The notes under the pieces are model-generated. The model saw only the letters and a program-made list of their open reading frames with translations. It did not search any database and was not told the DNA's origin. From positions 1-11,639 of the forward strand of contig CAZPMH010000040.1 in assembly GCA_964587815.1 (NCBI GenBank): a stretch of 11,639 nucleotides of DNA, written 5' to 3'. This DNA comes from UBA1672 sp964587815 (lineage in GTDB: Bacteria; Pseudomonadota; Alphaproteobacteria; Micavibrionales; Micavibrionaceae). Each line of letters opens with the position of its first letter. Position 1 is the stretch's first letter. A program made the position numbers and the translations under genes. Shown here piece by piece: positions 1-5,381 of the stretch.

Positions 1-1
1 A

Positions 2-172
2 GTCGCCGTTGAAGCCGGCGTACGCCAAGGCTGGGACGCACTGATCGGAAGAGACGGCATCTTCATCGGCATGGACGGTTTCGGAGCTTCAGCCCCCGCT
101 CCTGAATTATATGAACATTTTGGAATAACATCTGAAAACGTAATCCAACAGGTTGAACAGAAACTAAAGTAA
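2..172 (+). CDS. tkt: Transketolase, C-terminal end (partial, cut by window start)
   Basis: The frame is open from base 2 and gives 56 residues before TAA. It begins VAVEAG and continues through GIFIGMDGFGASAPAPEL to an EQKLK tail. This matches the C-terminal domain of thiamine-diphosphate transketolase, where a VAVEAG strand and a GM..FG.SAPA..L..HFG motif end the protein. Transketolase moves two-carbon ketol units between sugar phosphates in the non-oxidative pentose phosphate pathway. Only the third domain is present here, so the cofactor-binding residues lie outside the window. The gap start follows after 19 bases, with no terminator or promoter between them, so the two genes are probably co-transcribed. 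The assignment rests on a short segment, but it is a distinctive one. Confidence 0.9.
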   Translation, partial: VAVEAGVRQGWDALIGRDGIFIGMDGFGASAPAPELYEHFGITSENVIQQVEQKLK

Positions 173-191
173 ATTAAAAGGGTAAAAACAC

Positions 192-1199
192 ATGACCATG
201 AAAGTAGCCATTAACGGTTTCGGACGCATCGGACGCCTCGCAGCACGCGCAATTATCGAATCAAAACGCGATGATATTGAAATTGTTGCGATCAATGACC
301 CGGGTGGCAATTTCTTCCCGCTATTAAAATATGACTCTGTTCACGGTCGTGCGCCCTTTGAAGTTGAGCGAGACGGCGATGATTATATGATCTTAGACGG
401 AAAACGAATTCACCGTTTCCGCAACAGAGACCCGAAAAACCTGCATTGGGGCGATGTTGACGTCGATATCCTGATGGAATGTACGGGTAAATTCAAAGAT
501 CGCGACGGCGCTAACCAACACATCGCATCAGGTGCAAAAAAGGTTCTCATCTCTGCACCGGGAAAGGACGAAGACATTACAGTCGTCTACGGTGTTAATC
601 ACGACCAACTAAAAGCCGAACACAAAATCGTATCGAATGCATCATGCACAACGAACTGCATCGCACCCGTCGCTTTTGCACTGCAAAACACCGTGGGAAT
701 CGAAAAAGGCTTCATGACCACAATCCACGCTTATACAGGCGATCAAAACACGGTCGATTCGTCTCATAAAGACCCTTACCGCGCCCGTGCAGCCGCAATC
801 AACATGATCCCGACATCAACAGGCGCAGCAAAAGCAGTCGGCAAGGTTCTGCCCGAATTAAACGGAAAGCTAGACGGCGTTGCGATTCGCGTTCCCACAC
901 CAAATGTGTCTCTGGTTGACCTTACGTTCCAACCATCGAAAAATGTCACGGTTGAGGATGTAAATGCTGCCGTCACTGAATACGCAAATGGCCAGTTAAA
1001 AGGCGTTCTTGGCGTTTATGATGACCCTTGCGTTTCAAGCGATTTCAACCACGATCCGCACTCTGCAATGTTCAGCCTGAACGGCACAGCCGTTGTTGAT
1101 AACAACTTTGTGCGCGTCATGGCGTGGTATGATAATGAATGGGGCTTCTCAAACCGCATGATTGATACCGCACTTGCAATGCACAAGGCCGGATATTAG
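192..1199 (+). CDS. gap: Glyceraldehyde-3-phosphate dehydrogenase (type I)
   Basis: This cytoplasmic glycolytic enzyme oxidises and phosphorylates glyceraldehyde-3-phosphate to 1,3-bisphosphoglycerate. At 335 residues it has the usual family length. The N-terminal Rossmann motif NGFGRIGR lies at residues 8-15. The catalytic cysteine is Cys152 in SNASCTTNC and the catalytic histidine is His179 in TTIHAYTGDQ. The conserved RARAAA..MIPTSTGAAKA segment follows, and the C-terminal WYDNEWGFSNRM motif is intact. Asp36 at the end of the second strand is the residue that favours NAD. However, the loop after it reads NDPGGN, and residues 190-191 are Ser-Ser, where strictly NAD-dependent enzymes often have Leu-Pro. 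That raises the possibility of relaxed cofactor use. Starts at 192 and 198 are both possible (MTMK or MK). An AAAAGGG-like ribosome site lies just upstream. It follows tkt closely, whereas pgk, often next in such clusters, is absent. Confidence 0.97.
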   Translation: MTMKVAINGFGRIGRLAARAIIESKRDDIEIVAINDPGGNFFPLLKYDSVHGRAPFEVERDGDDYMILDGKRIHRFRNRDPKNLHWGDVDVDILMECTGKFKDRDGANQHIASGAKKVLISAPGKDEDITVVYGVNHDQLKAEHKIVSNASCTTNCIAPVAFALQNTVGIEKGFMTTIHAYTGDQNTVDSSHKDPYRARAAAINMIPTSTGAAKAVGKVLPELNGKLDGVAIRVPTPNVSLVDLTFQPSKNVTVEDVNAAVTEYANGQLKGVLGVYDDPCVSSDFNHDPHSAMFSLNGTAVVDNNFVRVMAWYDNEWGFSNRMIDTALAMHKAGY

Positions 1200-1210
1200 C
1201 GCGGGATATG

Positions 1211-1251
1211 TCGGTAATTTTAACTTAAGAATATTTGTTTAATTTTACCGA
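1211..1251. promoter_or_regulatory. Inverted repeat, candidate operator of the MarR-like gene
   Basis: Two 13-base arms, TCGGTAATTTTAA (1211-1223) and TTAATTTTACCGA (1239-1251), are inverted copies that match at 11 of 13 positions. They are separated by 15 bases, placing the arm centres 28 bases apart. The right arm covers the last bases of the candidate -35 box and part of the spacer, before the -10 box. MarR-type regulators often bind inverted repeats in their own promoter, so autoregulation is a reasonable inference. The repeat could instead form a hairpin downstream of gap, but no run of T follows it, so it would be a poor intrinsic terminator. Confidence 0.5.
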
Positions 1252-1263
1252 TTCCAGTACAAT
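1235..1263 (+). promoter_or_regulatory. Sigma-70-like promoter of the MarR-like gene
   Basis: The -35 box is TTGTTT (1235-1240) and the -10 box is TACAAT (1258-1263), with an exact 17-base spacer. The -10 box matches the consensus at five of six positions. Transcription would begin near 1270, at or just before the ATG at 1271. The mRNA would then be leaderless if that ATG is used, or have a leader of about 33 bases if translation starts at 1304. Confidence 0.55.
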
Positions 1264-1270
1264 ATTACGT

Positions 1271-1837
1271 ATGAATATAATGAAGTTACAAGCCAAACGG
1301 GCCATGGCCACGCGCGGGCAGAAATTCTGCCTCGTGATTGACCATCTTGTCGAAGCCCTTGCTGGCGACCCCTCTTCCAGCATGCGAAGAGCCATTATAT
1401 TATGCATGATTGATGAAAACCCGGGTATTACGCAAACTGAAATCATGCGCGACCTGGGAATCACCAAATCTTCGATGAACAGAGAGATTGAATGGCTGTT
1501 TAATTACGGCTGTATCAGACGCCAAGAAGATAAGAATGACGGCCGCGCCATTGGCCTTGAAACCGTTGGATACTCTAAGCGTGCAATCGAATCCGCACTG
1601 GATTACTTCCCTGAACGACATAAAGGTTTGCAATTTTTTCTGAATCAGTATATAAATATATTAAATCAGGATCGCCCAACGCTAAGGGATGCGCGCATTG
1701 TCGCTACTATTCACAGCAAGGGTAAAACCACAAAAACCGATATAATGGAAAATTTGTATAACGGTCCTGCAACAACTGATAACAGAGCGTATAACAAGCT
1801 CGTAGAAGATGGGATGATAAAAGATGGCGAACAGTGA
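1271..1837 (+). CDS. MarR-type winged-helix regulator with a second, truncated HTH
   Basis: From the ATG at 1271 the product is 188 residues. The first half is a clear winged helix-turn-helix. A helix with ILCMIDENPGITQTEIMRDLG leads into a recognition helix (ITKSSMNREIEWL) and a wing containing EDKNDGRAIGLE. The D-x-R-like wing and following helix are typical of MarR proteins, which are dimeric DNA-binding repressors. The C-terminal part (DARIVATIHSKGKTTKTDIMENL, ending NKLVEDGMIKDGEQ) looks like a second winged helix that stops just as its wing should begin. The next ORF supplies a plausible wing in the +1 frame. No Shine-Dalgarno sequence precedes 1271 or 1280; 1304 (MATRG) is another possible start. 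The gene lies between gap and fba with its own promoter and operator-like repeat. The ligand and target genes are unknown. Confidence 0.75.
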   Translation: MNIMKLQAKRAMATRGQKFCLVIDHLVEALAGDPSSSMRRAIILCMIDENPGITQTEIMRDLGITKSSMNREIEWLFNYGCIRRQEDKNDGRAIGLETVGYSKRAIESALDYFPERHKGLQFFLNQYINILNQDRPTLRDARIVATIHSKGKTTKTDIMENLYNGPATTDNRAYNKLVEDGMIKDGEQ

Positions 1838-2015
1838 TTTCGTAACACTTGATACTGGAATTGATGCAAAGCTCAATTTGTTGGGTGCAGAAGCCTTTGA
1901 TGGCATTCTTCCTCCACAAATGGGTGCAAGTTTTGATGTTGCTAACCTTGGTAACGTTGGCGAAAACTTCGATCAAACTGCAGATATCATTTTCGGTGGA
2001 AACAACTTCGGGTAA
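1824..2015 (+). CDS. Small ORF overlapping the MarR-like gene; possible frame-shifted C-terminus
   Basis: This 63-residue ORF starts inside the last 14 bases of the MarR-like gene. I recognise no family for it alone. Its first residues, SDFVTLDTGIDAKLNLL, resemble the second wing strand and following helix of a winged-helix domain. The remainder is low in charge and rich in Gly, Asn and Asp, and it ends IIFGGNNFG. Removing one A from the AAAA run at 1819-1822 joins it in frame to the upstream gene as one 247-residue protein with two complete winged helices. It may therefore be the broken or frame-shifted end of that protein, or a small separate protein translated by coupling. No convincing ribosome site of its own is visible. 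A strong terminator lies 21 bases after its stop. Confidence 0.5.
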   Translation: MANSDFVTLDTGIDAKLNLLGAEAFDGILPPQMGASFDVANLGNVGENFDQTADIIFGGNNFG

Positions 2016-2036
2016 AATTTCTAAGTAAGCGAATTG

Positions 2037-2074
2037 AAAGGTCTTGAACTTTTAAGTTTGAGGCCTTTTCTTTT
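2037..2074 (+). terminator. Intrinsic terminator after the MarR-like unit
   Basis: The arms AAAGGTCTTGAACTT (2037-2051) and AAGTTTGAGGCCTTT (2054-2068) pair over 15 positions, including three G-T wobbles. The innermost pairs would open to form the loop. The T-rich tract TTTTCTTTT follows directly. This separates the regulator unit from the aldolase gene, so fba needs its own promoter or relies on readthrough. Confidence 0.85.
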
Positions 2075-2148
2075 GCGTCAAATTTGCTAAAAAGAACACA
2101 CAAAGAAAAGACAAAAACGTAAGTCAAAAGAACAAAGGAAGACGCACA

Positions 2149-3072
2149 ATGGCGCTAACCACACAAGTTAAAAAAATCATCGATAATTACGAGAATGAAA
2201 ATGCAGGCGTAAAAGGCAATCTCGTCAGAATGCTCAATACAGGCGCGCTTTCAGGCACTGGGAATATGGTGATCCTGCCTGTTGACCAAGGATTTGAACA
2301 CGGGCCCGCACGCAGCTTTGCCAAAAACCCTGTCGGCTATGACCCGCACTACCACTATCAACTCGCAATTGATTCGGGTTGTAACGCCTACGCTGCGCCT
2401 TTGGGCCCACTACAGGCGGGCGCAGACACGTTCGCAGGCCAAATTCCGACAATTCTGAAATATAACAGCTCCAACTCCCTTTATTCAGGCAACCAAGACG
2501 GCAACCAAGCCATCACAGGTTCAATCCAAGATGCTCTGGAACTTGGCTGTTCTGCTGTCGGCTTTACCATCTATCCCGGCTCAGACAATCAATTCGACAT
2601 GATGGAAGAAGTCCGCGATATGATTCGTGAAGCGAAAGATGTCGGCCTTGCCTCTGTTGTCTGGTCGTATGCACGCGGCGAAGGCGTTACAAAAGAAGGC
2701 GAAACAGCTGTCGATGTGATCTCATATGCCGCGCACATGGCGTGCTTGCTTGGCGCACACATCGTTAAGGTCAAACTACCGACGGATCACATCATGCAGC
2801 CCGAAGCGAAAAAAGTATTCGAAGAAAATAACATCGACATTAGCGACCAAACAGCACGCGTAAAAGAAGTGGTGCGCTCATGCTTTAACGGTCGCAGAAT
2901 CGTCGTGTTCTCAGGCGGCGCAGCAAAAGGCGCAGACGCTGTCTATGACGATGCAATAGCCATCCGTGACGGCGGCGGTAACGGCTCTATCATCGGCCGT
3001 AACTCATTCCAGCGCGAGAACAGCGATGCCTTGAATATGCTCGGCAAAATCATGGACATCTACAAAAAATAA
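2149..3072 (+). CDS. fbaB: Class I fructose-bisphosphate aldolase, DhnA/FbaB type
   Basis: This enzyme cleaves fructose-1,6-bisphosphate to dihydroxyacetone phosphate and glyceraldehyde-3-phosphate through a Schiff-base lysine, without a metal. The 307-residue product has the DhnA-family pattern. ILPVDQGFEHGPARSF lies near the N terminus, and a G-C-x-A-VGFTIYPGS strand is in the middle. VVWSYARGEG precedes AHIVKVKLPTDH, where Lys207 (or Lys209) is the likely Schiff-base residue. The C-terminal phosphate-binding strands FSGGAAKG and GSIIGRNSFQR close the TIM barrel. It is somewhat shorter than the E. coli FbaB I recall (about 350 residues). An AGGAAG ribosome site (2136-2141) lies seven bases before the ATG. 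No clear promoter is visible in the 75 bases after the preceding terminator. Two small genes follow, six bases away and then overlapping. Confidence 0.93.
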   Translation: MALTTQVKKIIDNYENENAGVKGNLVRMLNTGALSGTGNMVILPVDQGFEHGPARSFAKNPVGYDPHYHYQLAIDSGCNAYAAPLGPLQAGADTFAGQIPTILKYNSSNSLYSGNQDGNQAITGSIQDALELGCSAVGFTIYPGSDNQFDMMEEVRDMIREAKDVGLASVVWSYARGEGVTKEGETAVDVISYAAHMACLLGAHIVKVKLPTDHIMQPEAKKVFEENNIDISDQTARVKEVVRSCFNGRRIVVFSGGAAKGADAVYDDAIAIRDGGGNGSIIGRNSFQRENSDALNMLGKIMDIYKK

Positions 3073-3078
3073 ACGGGA

Positions 3079-3474
3079 ATGAGACAACAATACCATTCCA
3101 GACAAACAGAAAATGGACGTTTCATATGGAACGTCCATTCTTTGATTGAACAATCCAGACATCTGCCCGTCCAAAATATTCCCTTAAATTCAATAACGGA
3201 AATGCACGAAAATTACTGGTACGCCCCAGAAGACGGTAAAATCCCGACACCTGCTCATATTGCCAACCACATCGATTTGATAAACAAAGCAGATCTATCC
3301 TATCCGATAATCCTATGCGCCGATCACCGTTTGATGGATGGCATGCACAGATGCGTCAAAGCCATGCTTGAAAAACATGAAACAATTAAGGCCATAAAAT
3401 TCATAAAAACACCTGAGCCGGATTACATTGATGTACCGCTTGATAAATTACCTTACGATAAAGAAGAAAAATGA
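3079..3474 (+). CDS. Small ParB/sulfiredoxin-like 'DGMHR' protein of unknown role
   Basis: This 131-residue protein resembles a widespread family of short proteins often labelled ParB-like. It has W-x-V-x-x-LIE near the start, an LPVQNIPLNSI strand, ENYWY, and a conserved block ADLSYPIILCADHRLMDGM followed by HR (residues 72-91). Its C-terminal part is EPDYIDVPLDKLPYD. The DGMHR motif (87-91) corresponds to the DG-x-HR phosphate- or nucleotide-binding signature of the ParB/sulfiredoxin fold. No helix-turn-helix DNA-binding domain is present, so it is not a full partition protein. The ATG is six bases after the fba stop, and GGGA directly abuts it, which is a poor ribosome site and suggests coupling to fba. 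Its stop overlaps the next start as ATGA. Whether it acts with the EndoU-like protein is unknown. Confidence 0.75.
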   Translation: MRQQYHSRQTENGRFIWNVHSLIEQSRHLPVQNIPLNSITEMHENYWYAPEDGKIPTPAHIANHIDLINKADLSYPIILCADHRLMDGMHRCVKAMLEKHETIKAIKFIKTPEPDYIDVPLDKLPYDKEEK

Positions 3475-3920
3475 AGATAAAACGAAACAAAATAACCAAA
3501 TATATTCTCACGCTTCTAACACTCTTTATGGTGATCGCGTATTACGGCGTGGAACAACCTAACGATACATCTGCAGATAATAACCTGACAGAACAATTCA
3601 ACACCGTCGTCCTTAGCGAACGAGCAAAAACACATATTCTTTATGGAGACCATAACGGCGGCGGACACAAACACGGCGTAGGCAAACCCTGCAAAAGTGA
3701 GTTCCCTGAAAGCTGGGACGACCAAAAAATCATCAACATTGTCAAAAAAATCGCAGCAAACGATAACTTAAATTGGGAACAACAAAATAACGGCTACTAC
3801 GTTTCAGAACAAAATGAAGGCAACATCCGTGTCAGAGTCGTCATGGGCGATCAAAGAGAAAACATCATTACTGCCTACCCCGTGAACGTCAAACGCAACC
3901 CCTGCCCTGCAAACCGTTAG
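3471..3920 (+). CDS. Exported or membrane-anchored bacterial EndoU-type nuclease
   Basis: The 149-residue product starts with a basic stretch (KIKRNKITK) and a hydrophobic segment at about residues 11-26, a signal peptide or membrane anchor. No lipobox is seen. Residues 51-145 match the bacterial EndoU fold known from polymorphic and contact-dependent toxins: HILYGD (His55), GGGHKHG (His66 and His68), a KP-x-K-x-EFP-x-x-W segment, DDQKI, and a C-terminal IITAYPV strand. EndoU enzymes cleave RNA, often tRNA, using two histidines plus Lys and Thr/Tyr residues, and candidates for all are present. Cys74 and Cys145 are the only cysteines and could form a disulfide outside the cytoplasm. Unlike most EndoU toxins, it is a free-standing small protein, not the tip of a large delivery protein. 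The start overlaps the preceding stop by ATGA, and its own stop overlaps that of epmA. I recognise no immunity gene next to it. Confidence 0.8.
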   Translation: MKIKRNKITKYILTLLTLFMVIAYYGVEQPNDTSADNNLTEQFNTVVLSERAKTHILYGDHNGGGHKHGVGKPCKSEFPESWDDQKIINIVKKIAANDNLNWEQQNNGYYVSEQNEGNIRVRVVMGDQRENIITAYPVNVKRNPCPANR

Positions 3921-4948
3921 GCCTCAACATTCGGCACAGGCGCCCATAAAACATCATCAATATGATTGAATCCAGTTGCCAACATAATAAGACGATCAAC
4001 GCCGAGTGCAATGCCACCACTCTCTGGCATGCCGAATTCCAAAGCATTAAAGAACTCCTCATCAGCAGGATATTGCTCACCGTATAAAGCTTGCTTTGCA
4101 GCCATTTCAACATCAAAGCGCCGACGCTGCTCATCAGCATCCGTTAATTCGGAAAACGCATTCGCAAGCTCAATACCGCAAACATAAAGCTCAAACCGTT
4201 CGGAAAATTTTGGGTTATCAGCCTTAACACGAGACAAAGCAGCCATAGACACGGGATAATCGTATAAAATTGTTGGCACACTCATGCCTAAAAAAGGTTC
4301 AATCTTCTCCGCCATAACAGCATGGAACACATCATCCCATGCATCAGTTTCAGCAACACGAACTCCGATTGCCTCAGCCTCAGATTTAAAAAGCGCGAAA
4401 TCATCTATACACTGCTCTAAATTAATTTTGGCATAGACTTGAAAGGCTTTTGCAACACTCAAACGCTCCCATTTCTCAAATGGATCGCATTGATGATCAT
4501 TACAACGGAAGTACTCCAACCCCAGCTCTTTTGCCACGGCACGTAAAAGCAAAACACAATCGTCCATAATGTGCGTGTAGTCTGCATGCGCACGATACCA
4601 CTCAAGCATCGTAAATTCGGGCACATGCCGCGACGATCCTTCCGCATTACGAAAGACAGGGCAAATCTGGTAAATTCGCTCCATCCCCGCAACGATCAGC
4701 TTTTTCATGTCAAATTCAGGGCTGGTCTGCAGATAAAGATCGCGCTTATGCGTTCGATCAACGCCCAAAAGCTCGGTTTTAAACCCGTGAATATGCGCAT
4801 CCATAACGGGGCAAACCTGCAAAACAGGGGTCTGAACTTCTGCAAATTCATGCGCATCAAAAAAACGCCGTATCGCTTGAATAATAGCGCTACGCTTTTC
4901 CAAGAAAGCGCGCTTCTGTTCAAAATTATGCGGCATCCACCACGTCAT
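3917..4948 (-). CDS. epmA: EF-P lysine lysyltransferase EpmA (PoxA/GenX), LysRS paralogue
   Basis: EpmA activates (R)-beta-lysine with ATP and attaches it to a conserved lysine of elongation factor P, helping ribosomes through polyproline stretches. The 343-residue protein is a class II synthetase core without the N-terminal tRNA-binding domain of LysRS, which separates EpmA from LysS. Motif 2 is visible as FRNAEG (99-104) followed by HVPEFTMLEWYRA. Motif 3 is GGIALGVDRL (311-320). The segments VMDAHIHGF and YLQTSPEFDMKKLI are also characteristic of the family. I chose the ATG at 4948 because ACGGGAAA lies eight bases upstream; an extension to a TTG at 4978 has no such support. The gene for EF-P itself is not in the window. 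It converges with the EndoU gene with a four-base overlap at the stops. Confidence 0.92.
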   Translation of the reverse strand: MTWWMPHNFEQKRAFLEKRSAIIQAIRRFFDAHEFAEVQTPVLQVCPVMDAHIHGFKTELLGVDRTHKRDLYLQTSPEFDMKKLIVAGMERIYQICPVFRNAEGSSRHVPEFTMLEWYRAHADYTHIMDDCVLLLRAVAKELGLEYFRCNDHQCDPFEKWERLSVAKAFQVYAKINLEQCIDDFALFKSEAEAIGVRVAETDAWDDVFHAVMAEKIEPFLGMSVPTILYDYPVSMAALSRVKADNPKFSERFELYVCGIELANAFSELTDADEQRRRFDVEMAAKQALYGEQYPADEEFFNALEFGMPESGGIALGVDRLIMLATGFNHIDDVLWAPVPNVEA

Positions 4949-4982
4949 AAAGGATTTCCCGTAAAAAAACACTTGCAATGCG

Positions 4983-5021
4983 CAGCACTTAACGCTAAAA
5001 ATGCGCTACTTTCAAGTGCTG
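4983..5021. repeat. Inverted repeat between the divergent epmA and rpmE genes
   Basis: CAGCACTT (4983-4990) and AAGTGCTG (5014-5021) are perfect 8-base inverted copies separated by 23 bases, in the region between epmA and rpmE. They could be an operator or fold in the rpmE leader as RNA. The length is modest and the function is inferred only from position. Confidence 0.3.
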
Positions 5022-5074
5022 AACACAGCTTTGGAAACATAACGTAACAGAATATAGAATTTAAGGATTGGGCG

Positions 5075-5323
5075 ATGAAAGCAGATACACACCCAGATTA
5101 CCACGAAATTACAGTGGTTATGACAGATGGAACAGAATACAAAACCCGCTCAACATACGGTAAAGAAGGCGATATCATCCGCCTTGATGTTGACCCGTTG
5201 ACACACCCCGCATGGCAAGGTGGCACAGGTAAAGTTGTTGAAAAAGGCCAACTTGATAAATTCGCTAACAAGTACGGTAACTTCATGTCAGCAGGCGTTG
5301 CTGGCGGCGAAAAGAAAGATTAA
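5075..5323 (+). CDS. rpmE: 50S ribosomal protein L31, cysteine-free form
   Basis: The 82-residue product begins MKADTHPDYHEITVVMTDGT and contains the family signature TRSTYGKEGD followed by LDVDPLTHPAWQGG. The FANKYGNF segment near the end matches the usual K-F-x-x-x-F/Y ending region. L31 is a small protein of the large ribosomal subunit, near the intersubunit bridge. The zinc-binding cysteines of many L31 proteins are absent: the position after ITVV is Met where zinc-binding forms have Cys, and the chain has no cysteine at all. The chain extends about ten residues beyond the core with a glycine-rich, basic tail. A good AAGGA ribosome site (5063-5067) precedes the ATG by seven bases. It is transcribed alone, divergently from epmA, and ends at a strong hairpin terminator. 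Confidence 0.93.
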   Translation: MKADTHPDYHEITVVMTDGTEYKTRSTYGKEGDIIRLDVDPLTHPAWQGGTGKVVEKGQLDKFANKYGNFMSAGVAGGEKKD

Positions 5324-5348
5324 TTTCTTTCCAAATTATAGAATTCAA

Positions 5349-5381
5349 AACGTCTTCTAAAAATTTAGAAGGCGTTTTTTT
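5349..5381 (+). terminator. Intrinsic terminator of rpmE, shared with the convergent gene
   Basis: AACGTCTTCTAAA (5349-5361) pairs with TTTAGAAGGCGTT (5364-5376) over 13 positions with one G-T pair. A run of seven T bases follows (5375-5381). The T tract runs into the stop codon of the minus-strand gene ending at 5380. Read on the other strand, the same hairpin is followed by four T, so it may serve both genes. Confidence 0.9.

Noticed and set aside
1235..1270. TTG start at 1235 for the MarR-like gene
   Set aside because: It lies inside the predicted -35 box and the inverted repeat, so it would be upstream of the transcription start; ATG 1271 or 1304 is more likely.
1832..1840. Programmed +1 frameshift site at CAG TGA like prfB
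   Set aside because: No slippery CTT TGA type codon pair or Shine-Dalgarno-like stimulator in place; an extra A at 1819-1822 explains the split more simply.
2075..2135. Promoter for fbaB after the terminator
   Set aside because: One is expected here, but no pair of boxes with acceptable spacing is convincing in this A-rich stretch.
3079..3474. True ParB partition protein
   Set aside because: Only a short ParB/sulfiredoxin-like core is present, with no helix-turn-helix domain and no parA or parS nearby.
4949..4978. TTG start at 4978 for epmA
   Set aside because: The added ten residues show no family similarity, and the ATG at 4948 has a well-placed ribosome site.
4571..5047. 158-residue plus-strand frame opposite epmA
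   Set aside because: It is antisense to a well-supported epmA, has no family features and a basic, irregular composition, and runs through the epmA promoter region.
5031..5060. Promoter TTGGAA-N18-TAGAAT for rpmE
   Set aside because: It would start transcription at about the ribosome site (5063-5067), leaving it off the mRNA; no better promoter was found.
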